From assembly GCA_040791665.1 (NCBI GenBank), contig JBFNNX010000017.1:124001-188000 (forward strand): a stretch of 64,000 nt of DNA, written 5' to 3'. Position 1 is the stretch's first letter. Every line of letters starts with the position of its first letter. The notes under the pieces are model-generated. The model saw only the letters and a program-made list of their open reading frames with translations, did not search any database and was not told where the DNA came from. Of this stretch, positions 26,208 through 34,482 are shown piece after piece. The position numbers and the translations under genes are program-made. The stretch comes from Thiodiazotropha sp040791665 (GTDB lineage: Bacteria; Pseudomonadota; Gammaproteobacteria; Chromatiales; Chromatiaceae).

Positions 26208-27161
26208 TCAGAGTTGAGTCAATCGGGAAGTGACAAATAATACGGCGCCGGATCCAACCGTGAAGAATGCGGCAAGGGCGACGAGAGTGAGCAGGCGGTA
26301 GTGGCGTACCAGTTCAAACTCCGCTTTGGTCGAGATTAAAAGCGGGCGTCGGTTAGTGCCCGTACTGCTCAGAGTATGGAGCGGCTGCTGATCCTGCTGC
26401 ATCTGCTCCCGGGTGACTTCCCGCTCTGCGCTGTGGCGGACTGACTCCCATTCATCCATATCGATTTGGCCATCGCGGTTATGGTCAAAGCGCTCAAGCA
26501 GGATTGCATGATCCGCTTTCCATTGCCGCAGCCGCCCCTTGATCATGTCGTCCCGCATTGCCTTGCGATCGATTTCACCGATGGAGCTGAAGAGGCCGAT
26601 GGCATACAGCGGATCGCCCGGAACGATAGTCTCTTCGATGTAGCGGTAGTCGCCGCTGAAGGTATGATTGGTCGAGATGCGGACACCGAATCGTTCTGTT
26701 GTTCGGTGAATGGTGCCGGTACCCCGGTCGGGTCCTGCCGAGGGTGTCTCGTTGGGTCCGTACCAGATACTCTTTTCACTGGGTGTGATATTGGCTCCCT
26801 CCGGGTCGAGTATGCATTCACCGGTTGGATCTTTGAGTAGGAACAGGCTCTCACTCTTGTCGGATCGGACTGCGCGCCACCCCTTGTCACCCTTTTTCTC
26901 AATCTTATAACGCCACCAGCAACAGGAGATGCCGCTGAGGGGGGCTATAACCGGCTCACCGGCCATCATCGCCGCCTCGCCGGTCAACTCCACATAGCCC
27001 TGGGACGCCGATCGTATGAGGGAAGTGGGCGTATCCTCGATCAACCTGGCCCGATGGAAGTTTCGAAAGGTGAAATAGAGCGCGACCAGCGCCAACACTG
27101 TCAATATCAGTGTCCAGAACCAGAAATAGCCATCACTGATACCGACGAGATTTTGCAGCAC
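26208..27161 (-). CDS. GIDE-domain membrane protein with EF-hand
   Basis: The 317-residue protein has a TM helix at about 15-33, then a GIDE-type domain (GYVELTGEAAMMAGEPVIAP, SGISCCWWRYKIEK, RYIEETIVPGDPLYAIG). A single EF-hand loop follows (DHNRDGQIDMDE, 226-237), then a polar linker and a second TM helix (about 291-311). GIDE domains occur in membrane E3-ligase-like proteins and, in bacteria, next to lemA, as here. The Ca2+-binding loop between the domain and the last TM is an unusual addition with all five acidic or polar ligand positions filled. Function is unknown. Confidence 0.78.
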   Translation of the reverse strand: MLQNLVGISDGYFWFWTLILTVLALVALYFTFRNFHRARLIEDTPTSLIRSASQGYVELTGEAAMMAGEPVIAPLSGISCCWWRYKIEKKGDKGWRAVRSDKSESLFLLKDPTGECILDPEGANITPSEKSIWYGPNETPSAGPDRGTGTIHRTTERFGVRISTNHTFSGDYRYIEETIVPGDPLYAIGLFSSIGEIDRKAMRDDMIKGRLRQWKADHAILLERFDHNRDGQIDMDEWESVRHSAEREVTREQMQQDQQPLHTLSSTGTNRRPLLISTKAEFELVRHYRLLTLVALAAFFTVGSGAVLFVTSRLTQL

Positions 27162-27170
27162 TTTACTTAG

Positions 27171-27188
27171 GGCCTGTATCGACAGGCC
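27171..27188 (-). other. Hairpin between lemA and the GIDE gene
   Basis: GGCCTGT and ACAGGCC form a 7-bp stem with an ATCG loop directly at the lemA stop codon. No T-run follows, so it is more likely an RNA-stabilising or processing hairpin than a terminator. Confidence 0.45.
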
Positions 27189-27760
27189 TAACTGAACAGG
27201 GTGCCCATATCGACGTCTTTCAGTTCAGTCTCATCGAATTCCAGCAGATCCGCCGGTTTGAAGCCGAAGTATTTCGCCAGGATCAGATCGGGAAATTGTT
27301 CGATTCGTACGTTATTGATGTTGACGCTGTCGTTATAGAACTCGCGTCGGTCCGCGATGCTGTTCTCTAGCCCCGTTATCCTCGATTGCAGGTGTAAAAA
27401 GGTTTCGTTGGCCTTCAGATCCGGGTAGTTTTCAGCCACCGCAAACAGATTGCCGAGACCCAGTCGCATCTGGCTTTCGGCGGCGCCCAGAGCCGCCACA
27501 TCGCCCAAGCGCAAGGCATTACTCACCGCGCTGCGGGCAAGCATCACTTTCTCCAGGGTTTCCTGTTCGAATTTCATGTATTGTTCACAGGTTTCGACCA
27601 GTTTCGGAAGTTCGTCGTGGCGCTGCTTCAACAGCACATCGATATTCGACCATGCCTTGGAGACGTCGTGCTTCAAGCGCACCAGATTGTTGTAAATCAG
27701 GACGCTATAGATCAGGATAGCGATGACCGTCCCTATCAGGACGAAGGTAACAATTTCCAT
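27188..27760 (-). CDS. lemA: LemA family protein
   Basis: The 190-residue protein has an N-terminal TM anchor (about 5-23) followed by the LemA helical domain: YNNLVRLKHDVSKAWSNIDV, LKQRHDELPKLVETCEQYM, FAVAENYPDLKANETFLHLQ and FYNDSVNINNVRIEQFPDL, all family hallmarks. The domain is predicted outside the cytoplasm. Function is not established. It is followed after 26 bases by the GIDE-domain gene, a common bacterial pairing. GAGGAATCAG precedes the ATG. Only 23 bases separate it from the divergent carbonic-anhydrase-like gene. Confidence 0.92.
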   Translation of the reverse strand: MEIVTFVLIGTVIAILIYSVLIYNNLVRLKHDVSKAWSNIDVLLKQRHDELPKLVETCEQYMKFEQETLEKVMLARSAVSNALRLGDVAALGAAESQMRLGLGNLFAVAENYPDLKANETFLHLQSRITGLENSIADRREFYNDSVNINNVRIEQFPDLILAKYFGFKPADLLEFDETELKDVDMGTLFS

Positions 27761-27783
27761 TAATTCTGATTCCTCTATCTGCT

Positions 27784-28320
27784 ATGTCAAAACTACGTCG
27801 TTTTGAATCCAGCTATCCGGAGATCGCCGAGGACGCCTACGTGGATGAGAGTGCGATCGTTATCGGTGATGTATCAATCGCATCCCAATCCTCTGTCTGG
27901 CCGATGTGCGCCATACGCGGCGACGTGCATCGGATCCGCATCGGTGCGCGGAGCAATATCCAGGATGGCTCGGTTCTGCATGTCTCCCACGACAGCTTCT
28001 ATCAACCAGGAGGCAGCCCGTTGATCATCGGCGAGGATGTCACGGTTGGCCATAAGGTGCTTTTACATGGCTGCGAGGTGGCAGACAATTGCTTTATCGG
28101 CATGGGGTCGATAATTCTTGATGGGGCGGTCATTGCGCCGCTGACGATGTTGGGTGCTGGTTCTTTGGTTCCCCAGGGTAAGAAGCTGGAAGGCGGTTAT
28201 CTCTGGTTGGGCCAGCCGGTGCGGCGAGTGCGGCCCCTCAGTGATGGGGAGAAGGAGATCATGCTGTATAACGCGGAACACTATGTGAAGTTGGCGCAAC
28301 GCCATCGGGATCAGTCTTAG
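27784..28320 (+). CDS. Gamma-carbonic anhydrase-like hexapeptide protein
   Basis: The 178-residue protein has left-handed beta-helix repeats (VIGDVSIASQSSVWPMCAIR, RIGARSNIQDGSVLH) and the family His ligands in VSHDS, GHKVLLHGC and nearby residues, then a C-terminal helix. It belongs to the YrdA/CaiE/gamma-CA group. Members bind zinc, but many show no CO2 hydration activity, so the role is open. There is almost no 5' leader: 23 bases separate it from divergent lemA, with no visible ribosome binding site. It is monocistronic. Confidence 0.88.
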   Translation: MSKLRRFESSYPEIAEDAYVDESAIVIGDVSIASQSSVWPMCAIRGDVHRIRIGARSNIQDGSVLHVSHDSFYQPGGSPLIIGEDVTVGHKVLLHGCEVADNCFIGMGSIILDGAVIAPLTMLGAGSLVPQGKKLEGGYLWLGQPVRRVRPLSDGEKEIMLYNAEHYVKLAQRHRDQS

Positions 28321-28344
28321 AATCTTTCAACAGTCCTTAGCAAG

Positions 28345-28532
28345 CCGCAAATGAGAGCGATAAAACACAAATTAATCTATCAACTCTTCAATAGGGTAGA
28401 TTGGATGAGCCCTATCCTATAGTTTGTACGACACCCTTTTCCGATTAAGTGTGATACGAGACTGGTGATGACCGTCTCACCAAAACAGTGGATATAACCG
28501 CTAGAATTGCGATTATTCGCGTTCATTTGCGG
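28345..28532. repeat. MITE-like element with 10-bp terminal inverted repeats
   Basis: CCGCAAATGA at 28345-28354 and TCATTTGCGG at 28523-28532 are perfect inverted repeats. The inner flanks (GAGCGATAAAA left; ACGCGAATAAT on the other strand, right) are similar. The 188-bp non-coding segment fills most of the gap between the carbonic-anhydrase-like gene and aroE. The same CCGCAAAT motif occurs at 22575. Confidence 0.5.
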
Positions 28533-28583
28533 ACTATTCATAATTTACGTCCATGTGTGACTTTTGCTGACGGGACTAACTTC

Positions 28584-29396
28584 CTATTCACGTAACATGG
28601 CAATGACCGGGGATGTTTCGGGCAGGATTCCCCGCCAAAGCCGAAACGATTCGGCAGCCTGTTCCACCAGCATGCCGAGGCCGTCCAGAGTGCGCGCCGC
28701 CCTGTGCGCATGTCCCCACTGTTGAAAGGCGGTTGCCTGATTGCTGTAGAGCATGTCGTAGCACCATCCGCCTTTGGCCAGCACGCTATCGGGTAGAGAC
28801 GGAACCTCCCCGGCAAGCCCGGCAGAAGTACCGTTGATGATCAGATCAAACTGCATGCCTTGCAATTCATCCAGGCCGCAGCCGGCCACCTGGCCATAGG
28901 CCGCAACACCGTTTGCCAGCGAATAGGCCTTGCTGGCGGTTCGATTGGCGATGATCATCCGTTTCGGGCTCTGTTCCAGCAGAGGACGGATGACGCCCCG
29001 CACGGCGCCACCGGCACCCAGCATCAGAATACGTTTTCCCTGCAGGCGGAAACCTTGATTGACGGTCAGGTCCCTTACCAGTCCGGTACCATCCGTGTTG
29101 TCGCCACGCAATTGATTGTTCTCCAGTCTGATCAGGGTATTGACCGCACCCGCTGTGTGCGCCCCCGGGCTCAGTTCATCCGCCAGCCGCCATGCCTGCT
29201 CCTTGAATGGCACGGTGACGTTGAGACCCAATCCGCCCTCCTCCAGAAAGCGCCGTACATCGCCAGCAAAATCGTCGACATTACCGAGGATACGTCCATA
29301 TTCGATAGTCTCGCCGGTTTGCTCTGCGAAGGCCCGATGAATCTCCGGTGACTTACTGTGTTCGATGGGGTTTCCGATGACTGCGTATTTGTCCAT
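28584..29396 (-). CDS. aroE: Shikimate dehydrogenase
   Basis: The 270-residue enzyme has the shikimate site (IGNPIEHSKSPEIHRAFAEQ, LNVTVPFKEQAW with catalytic Lys) and the NADPH Rossmann loop MLGAGGAVRGV with the phosphate-binding NRT. It reduces 3-dehydroshikimate to shikimate in aromatic amino acid synthesis. It lies downstream of hemB, but a terminator (29424-29461) separates them, so aroE probably has its own AT-rich promoter in 29397-29423. No ribosome binding site is obvious before ATG 29396. Confidence 0.95.
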   Translation of the reverse strand: MDKYAVIGNPIEHSKSPEIHRAFAEQTGETIEYGRILGNVDDFAGDVRRFLEEGGLGLNVTVPFKEQAWRLADELSPGAHTAGAVNTLIRLENNQLRGDNTDGTGLVRDLTVNQGFRLQGKRILMLGAGGAVRGVIRPLLEQSPKRMIIANRTASKAYSLANGVAAYGQVAGCGLDELQGMQFDLIINGTSAGLAGEVPSLPDSVLAKGGWCYDMLYSNQATAFQQWGHAHRAARTLDGLGMLVEQAAESFRLWRGILPETSPVIAMLRE

Positions 29397-29423
29397 GTCA
29401 TATAAAATTCAAAATTCATAATT

Positions 29424-29461
29424 AAAAAAACCTAGGCTCAATCTCTCATTGAGTACCCTAG
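29424..29461 (-). terminator. Intrinsic terminator after hemB
   Basis: On the - strand a stem of CTAGG plus CTCAAT pairs with ATTGAG plus CCTAG (2-3 nt bulge) and is followed directly by seven T residues (A-run 29424-29430 on the + strand). It lies 9 bases past the hemB stop. Confidence 0.8.
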
Positions 29462-29469
29462 TCACCCGC

Positions 29470-30480
29470 TTATTCATTCATCCACTCAGCCGCTTGCTTT
29501 GCGAAATAGGTGAGGATGCCGTCGCACCCCGCCCTTTTTATGCACAACAGCGATTCCGTCACCACGGCCTGTTCATCCAGCCATCCGTGCTGGGATGCCG
29601 CCTTCAACATCGCGTATTCTCCGCTGACCTGATAGGCGAATGTCGGTACCTGAAAGGTCTCTTTGACTTGCCTGACTATATCCAGATAGGGCATGCCGGG
29701 TTTGACCATTACCATGTCGGCCCCCTCCTGCAGATCGAGGGCCACTTCATGCAGGGCTTCATCGCTGTTGGCCGGATCCATCTGATAGCTATACTTGTTG
29801 CCGCCGCCGAGATTGGCTGCCGAACCGACCGCGTCCCGGAAGGGCCCGTAGAAACTGGAGGCGTACTTGGCCGCATAGGAGAGGATGCGGGTATGGATGA
29901 AGCCACCTTTTTCAAGCTCTTGCCGAATTGCGCCGATTCGTCCATCCATCATGTCAGAAGGGGCGACGATATCGGCACCGGCCTCTGCGTGGGAAAGCGC
30001 CTGTCTTACCAGGACTTGCTTGGTTTCATCGTTCAAAACATAGCCTGTCGCATCGATCAGGCCATCTTGTCCGTGAGTGGTAAAGGGGTCCAGGGCGACA
30101 TCGGTGATGATGCCCAGGTTCGGTGCCGCCTCCTTGATGGCCCGTACCGCTCGTTGCGCCAATCCTTGGGGATTGTAGGCCTCTCTCGCGTCCTCGCTTT
30201 TGACGGAAAGGGGGGTAACCGGAAACAACGCCATCGCCGGGATGCCCAACCCCTCGATCTGTTTCGCTTCCTCTACCAGCAGGTCGATGCTCATGCGTTC
30301 GATACCAGGCATGGATGGGACCGCTTCCCGGGCCCCATTTCCCTCCAGTACGAATACCGGGTAGATAAAGTCCGCAGGGGTAAGATGGGTCTCCCGCATC
30401 ATACGGCGGGAGAAGTCGTCACGCCGCATGCGTCGCATGCGTGTGGTGGGAAAGGGGGATCGACTGTTGTTGCTGGACAT
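29470..30480 (-). CDS. hemB: Delta-aminolevulinic acid dehydratase (porphobilinogen synthase)
   Basis: Start ATG 30480 (a GTG precedes it in frame), 336 residues. The two active-site lysines are in SYAAKYASSFYG (about 203) and MVMVKPGMPYLD (about 258). The metal site reads DVALDPFTTHGQDG, with Asp instead of the Cys cluster, which identifies the Mg-dependent, zinc-independent class. It condenses two 5-aminolevulinate molecules to porphobilinogen for haem and sirohaem. It is monocistronic and divergent from the thioredoxin-like gene. Confidence 0.95.
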   Translation of the reverse strand: MSSNNSRSPFPTTRMRRMRRDDFSRRMMRETHLTPADFIYPVFVLEGNGAREAVPSMPGIERMSIDLLVEEAKQIEGLGIPAMALFPVTPLSVKSEDAREAYNPQGLAQRAVRAIKEAAPNLGIITDVALDPFTTHGQDGLIDATGYVLNDETKQVLVRQALSHAEAGADIVAPSDMMDGRIGAIRQELEKGGFIHTRILSYAAKYASSFYGPFRDAVGSAANLGGGNKYSYQMDPANSDEALHEVALDLQEGADMVMVKPGMPYLDIVRQVKETFQVPTFAYQVSGEYAMLKAASQHGWLDEQAVVTESLLCIKRAGCDGILTYFAKQAAEWMNE

Positions 30481-30568
30481 CACAAATTCTCTATCGTTTG
30501 GGCCAAACCCCTAAGATAACCTATCATGCACGCCCGGAACCACTCACCATGCAATCAGTACCCAAGTT

Positions 30569-30949
30569 ATGAGCCAAAAAGAGCGCAATTCGCCCCTGAT
30601 CTACGATGTCACAGAGGCAACCTATGAAGAGAGAGTCCTGCAGGCCTCGCATTTACAGCCGGTTCTCGTGGATTTCTGGGCCGAGTGGTGCGCTCCCTGT
30701 ATCTCCCTGGCGCCGGCGTTACAAAGGGTAATAGAGGAGTTGGAGGGGTTGGTTTTGCTGGCCAAGGTTGAGGTCGACGACAATATGCGGTTGGCCGGTC
30801 ACTATCGTTTGCGCGGCTTTCCGACGGTGATTCTGTTTGTCGATGGCGAAGAAGTTGGGCGTTTCCACGGTTCTCGGGCCACACATTGGTTGAGGGAGTG
30901 GGTCGAGGAACATCTGCGTGACTACCTTGCAGGTCCCCACCAGGAATGA
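30569..30949 (+). CDS. Thioredoxin-like protein
   Basis: The 126-residue cytosolic protein has the thioredoxin fold with the active site FWAEWCAPC (about 37-45), a cis-proline in GFPTVILF and a C-terminal helix (WLREWVEEHL). The Ala-Pro dipeptide between the cysteines is unusual for classical thioredoxin (Gly-Pro) and occurs in thioredoxin-like electron donors. It lacks a signal peptide. It stands alone, divergent from hemB, with a terminator at 31181-31209. Confidence 0.88.
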   Translation: MSQKERNSPLIYDVTEATYEERVLQASHLQPVLVDFWAEWCAPCISLAPALQRVIEELEGLVLLAKVEVDDNMRLAGHYRLRGFPTVILFVDGEEVGRFHGSRATHWLREWVEEHLRDYLAGPHQE

Positions 30950-31180
30950 AATCGGGGCATCCACTTGGTGATTTTTTTCGCAGGCCGTTGTGCATGGGCT
31001 TCAGGTCGCGCTGTGCGCACATGTCAAATCATAAAATAATCAAATAGTTACGCCTCGATTGCCCGGTCTGTTCGGGGGGTCGAAAAAACTCCTCAAGTTT
31101 TTACGTGTCGCGCCGCAATATAGGGTAATTGGTATTTATGGTTTCGATCCTCCTCCGGCGCTGAAATAAAGCGCTTTAAG

Positions 31181-31209
31181 CCCACCCTCCCATGGGTGGG
31201 TCTTTTTTT
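31181..31209 (+). terminator. Intrinsic terminator
   Basis: CCCACCC (31181-31187) pairs with GGGTGGG (31194-31200) around TCCCAT, followed by TCTTTTTTT. It is 230 bases after the thioredoxin-like gene, so the transcript has a long 3' region. The gap 30950-31180 has no gene but has a second 7-bp hairpin (AAAAACT/AGTTTTT near 31085-31105). Confidence 0.8.
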
Positions 31210-31781
31210 CATGCTCGAATAACCCTGCCGCTCTGTGCGTCGCGGATCGGTGTCGGACTCTTCAGCTTCCCGGTCTTTCCATGCAAGATCAAATCAACGC
31301 CATCGCCGCAGCGTAAACGAACCTGCAGCGGTGTGCGCGCAGGCGGATGTTGACTTATATTGGCGCTGGTCGATACCAGAGGGGTCCCCGCGACGCGACA
31401 GAGGGCTGCCGCTATGGGGTGGTTGGTAACCCGTACCGCCAGGGTGGTGTGCTTTCCTGTCAGCCAGTAGGGCACATAATGGGTTGCCGGGAGCAGCCAG
31501 GTTGCGGGGCCGGGCCAGCTTTCGCGGACCATCTGCAAGCCGGCTTCGGACAAGGTACCGATAAAGGGATGCAGGGACTCTATCCGGTCGGCGATCAGGA
31601 TCAACCCCTTGGCCATGGGTCTCTGTTTCAACGCCAGCAACCTTGATACCGCATCGGGATCGAGGGGATGGCACCCCAGCCCATACACCGCTTCAGTCGG
31701 ATAGGCGACAATACCGCCGGTATTGATGATGCGGGCTGCCTGTCTGAGGCGCCAAGGGGACGGACCGGTATTACTGGACAA
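31209..31781 (-). CDS. tsaC: L-threonylcarbamoyladenylate synthase (Sua5/YrdC/TsaC family)
   Basis: The 190-residue protein has the YrdC fold hallmarks: IVAYPTEAVYGLGC, KQRPMAKGLILI, WPGPATWLLPA, AVRVTNHPIAAALC and TPLVSTSANIS. It makes threonylcarbamoyl-AMP from threonine, bicarbonate and ATP for the t6A modification of ANN-decoding tRNAs. Length fits the short TsaC form without the Sua5 C-terminal domain. It is divergent from the sensor gene at 31820, and its stop codon lies at the T-run of the terminator. Confidence 0.93.
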   Translation of the reverse strand: MSSNTGPSPWRLRQAARIINTGGIVAYPTEAVYGLGCHPLDPDAVSRLLALKQRPMAKGLILIADRIESLHPFIGTLSEAGLQMVRESWPGPATWLLPATHYVPYWLTGKHTTLAVRVTNHPIAAALCRVAGTPLVSTSANISQHPPARTPLQVRLRCGDGVDLILHGKTGKLKSPTPIRDAQSGRVIRA

Positions 31782-31819
31782 TAATCACTCCTCAATCCCA
31801 ACAGTTGCAAAATCATGGC

Positions 31820-33319
31820 ATGATAACGGTTTCCGGTATATATAATGAACCTAAAGGCGTGCAGATCGGAGAATATCAAACGGTGTTGTGTCGATTTTTC
31901 GGCCTTTGTCTACTGGGTTTGATCGTCTCGACCCAGGGAATGGCACAGGTCTCTCGGTTCAGTCCCGCTGAAAAGGCATGGCTTGCTGAGCATCAATCTC
32001 TGAGGGTGGGTGTGGTAGAGATGACACCGCCCATTCTCTATTTCGAAAGGTCGCAATCCAAGGGATTGGTGCCTGATTACATGAGGGCGTTGGCCGACAG
32101 ACTTGGCCTGCAGCTGCAGATTCGCCATTTCCCCGATCAAGGGGCTCTAATCAAGGCGCTGCGAGGGGGAGAGGTGGATCTGGTCGGTGCCCTGGTACAC
32201 AGCGATACCGCACCTCCCGATCTCCTCTATTCCCGTCCCTATCTGAATCTCCCCGCGGCCCTTTTCGCCACCGACAGGATTGCTGACAAAGGGCTTACGG
32301 CACTCGACGGTCTTGAGGTCTCCGTAGTCGCCGGAAGCGTTTGGGAAGAGGGTATACCCCACCTTCTGCCATCCTTGAACGTCATGGCCTTCAATAACCT
32401 GGGCCAGGCGCTGAAGGCTGTTATCGCTGATAGGGCCCAGGCCTACCTGGGCGATACCGCAAGCGTGAATCACCTGCTCGCCACCTCGGATGGTTATGAT
32501 GAACTGAAAGAGATGATACGGCTTGATATGACCGTGGATGTGGCAGTGGCCACACTCTTCTCGGAACCGGTACTGCAGAGCCTGTTGCAAAAGGGACTGG
32601 ACCGGCTCAGCACAGAGGACATGCATGATATCTGGTATAACTGGCAAGGTATCGAAGCTCCGGTGAAACAGGGTGGTAACCTGATCACATACATTGTATG
32701 GGGATTGTTTCTGGCGATATGGAGCCTTTTTCTCGCATGGGCAGTAAGGTTGCATTCGCAGAAGGCCTTGACACATCACCGGAGTAAAACCAGGCGGTCA
32801 ATCAGGCGTCTGCGGCGCAGGGAAAATCTGCTGAAGCAAAAATTGCTCAGCCTGAAACACAAGACCAAGCGATATCGTCATCGTGCAAAGACATTGCGTC
32901 AACAGGTCGACTTCATAAGCGAGGTACTACCCTCGTGCTCATGGAGTTGGGATCCTTCCGATGAGGTCTGCCAATGGGATGATGAGATGTTTCACATGGC
33001 GGGACAGGAAAGAGAGGCGTTCACTCCTGATCCTGCGTCGATCCTGAATCTCGTACATGAGCAGGACAGAGAAAACATCGCACGGCTATTCGATGGCGAC
33101 AATAGGGATGAAATCCGCATAAGCTACCGTCTTCTACTGGCCGGCGGAGGGGAGAGAAGAGTACTCGACTACAGCCACTTTGTAGCAGGTGATAGCGAGG
33201 GTTCCGGCAAGCGGGTGGGAATCTGTTGGGACGTGGATCATTTCTTCAGGTCGGGCGGGGATCTGCTGCGCATATCCGGCCCGGGAGACCCCTCTATTGC
33301 GGTTGAGACGGCGGAATAG
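31820..33319 (+). CDS. Periplasmic-binding (SBP_bac_3) / PAS sensor protein without output domain
   Basis: The first ATG is 31820 (499 residues); GTG 31883, after GGAGA, would give a tidier signal peptide (LCRFFGLCLLGLIVSTQGMA). Next comes an SBP family 3 domain (LRVGVVEMTPPILYF, GLVPDYMRALADRLGL, DLVGALVHSDTAPPDLLYS), a TM helix near IVWGLFLAIWSLFLAWAV, a very basic coiled segment (TRRSIRRLRRRENLL, LKHKTKRYRHRAKTLRQQ) and a PAS-like domain (SWSWDPSDEVCQWDDEMF). Related proteins continue into HisKA or GGDEF domains, but here the frame ends shortly after the PAS domain. It probably senses an amino-acid-like ligand and signals through a partner, or it is a truncated receptor. Confidence 0.75.
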   Translation: MITVSGIYNEPKGVQIGEYQTVLCRFFGLCLLGLIVSTQGMAQVSRFSPAEKAWLAEHQSLRVGVVEMTPPILYFERSQSKGLVPDYMRALADRLGLQLQIRHFPDQGALIKALRGGEVDLVGALVHSDTAPPDLLYSRPYLNLPAALFATDRIADKGLTALDGLEVSVVAGSVWEEGIPHLLPSLNVMAFNNLGQALKAVIADRAQAYLGDTASVNHLLATSDGYDELKEMIRLDMTVDVAVATLFSEPVLQSLLQKGLDRLSTEDMHDIWYNWQGIEAPVKQGGNLITYIVWGLFLAIWSLFLAWAVRLHSQKALTHHRSKTRRSIRRLRRRENLLKQKLLSLKHKTKRYRHRAKTLRQQVDFISEVLPSCSWSWDPSDEVCQWDDEMFHMAGQEREAFTPDPASILNLVHEQDRENIARLFDGDNRDEIRISYRLLLAGGGERRVLDYSHFVAGDSEGSGKRVGICWDVDHFFRSGGDLLRISGPGDPSIAVETAE

Positions 33320-33593
33320 TATTCAGAGTCGAATGTAAATCTATGTGGCTCTATCGGGCGGTAGTGTGGCCATTGAGTTAGAATGGATAGCGCACGGCTT
33401 GCCCGCTCCAAATCAGCGTGCGGTCTGGCTGTCTTTAAAGAATTTTGATAAATGTCAATATGTTAGGATGTTTTGCCTGGTGTGGAATCGGGGTCGGAAC
33501 GCTTTGTTAGCGGGTCTTCGCAAAATTCCAACAAGCACCTTTGCATTATTTCATTGTCACATTAACAGGTTGGAAATAGGGGTATAGGGAAAC

Positions 33594-34223
33594 ATGAACA
33601 GACTATCAGCCACGCTTCTTCTCGTTTTTCTATTTATCTTCAGTCTGTCCGTATCAGCCAATGTCACACCCTCAGAACGGATCAAAGAGACCGTAGACCA
33701 GGTACTGACGGTGCTTAAAGATCAATCCTTGGGCAGGCAGGATCGTCGCGACCAGGTAAAAGAGATTGTACGCAAGCGTTTTGATTACGAGTCCATGTCC
33801 CAGGTTATTCTGGCCGCCAACTGGCGCAAGGCAAGCAAGCCGCAGCGGGAACAGTTCATCACCCTTTTCCGGGAGCTGTTGGAGCAGACCTACTTCTCCG
33901 CCATCGACAGCTACAGCGATCAATCCGTACGTATGGGCAGGGAGCGGATGAAAGGCAAGCTGGCAAATGTACAGACCTACATCGTGGCGGCAAACAAGGA
34001 ACTGGCGGTCAGTTACAAGATGCGGTTTCGCAATGACGACTGGTATGCCTATGATGTGGCGGTGGACGGAGTCAGTCTTGTGAGTAACTACCGCACCTCT
34101 TTTCGTAATCTGGTAAAGAGCAAGGGAATGGAGGGATTGCTGGCTGAACTGGCACAAAAGGTTGCATCGCTCAAGGCCAAGAACAAGAATAGTGAACAGG
34201 GCTCCCCAGCTGCTGAAGAGTAG
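33594..34223 (+). CDS. mlaC: MlaC/Ttg2D family periplasmic phospholipid-binding protein
   Basis: The 209-residue protein has a signal peptide (RLSATLLLVFLFIFSLSVSA), then the MlaC fold: VTPSERIKETVDQVLTVLKD, RRDQVKEIVRKRFDYESMSQ, WRKASKPQREQFITLFRELLEQTY and VDGVSLVSNYRTSFRNLV. MlaC carries phospholipids between the outer-membrane MlaA complex and the inner-membrane MlaFEDB transporter. The other mla genes are not adjacent here, so this is either an orphan copy or the cluster is split. The region before it (33320-33593) has no convincing gene. Confidence 0.88.
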   Translation: MNRLSATLLLVFLFIFSLSVSANVTPSERIKETVDQVLTVLKDQSLGRQDRRDQVKEIVRKRFDYESMSQVILAANWRKASKPQREQFITLFRELLEQTYFSAIDSYSDQSVRMGRERMKGKLANVQTYIVAANKELAVSYKMRFRNDDWYAYDVAVDGVSLVSNYRTSFRNLVKSKGMEGLLAELAQKVASLKAKNKNSEQGSPAAEE

Positions 34224-34373
34224 GCCTGTCCTGAAATTAGGGGTTTAACGACCATCACAACAAAAAATCAGTGTCTAAGGGCTTGATTGCATGAGTATGA
34301 CTGTCACTGTCGTGGCTGAAAAACGTCAACAATCACACCGGGACCGTGACATGGGCGATGATGCCATGTAGAG

Positions 34374-34389
34374 ACGCGTGATCACGCGT
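34374..34389. repeat. Perfect 16-bp palindrome
   Basis: ACGCGTGATCACGCGT is a perfect palindrome, about 100 bases upstream of the Met/His-rich exported protein gene. It resembles REP-type repeats (a GTAGAG run precedes it) and could also be an operator. The rest of the gap 34224-34482 shows no gene. Confidence 0.5.
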
Positions 34390-34482
34390 GTCGCGTTTCC
34401 CATTGATGGTGAGTATGCCAAGATTGCGACAACCAGATTCGTGTAGTCATTCCCTCGGAAGAACCACTGAAGGAGACCAAAC

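Noticed and set aside
33345..33587. 80-codon + frame before mlaC
   Set aside because: No ribosome binding site, biased composition and no recognisable fold.
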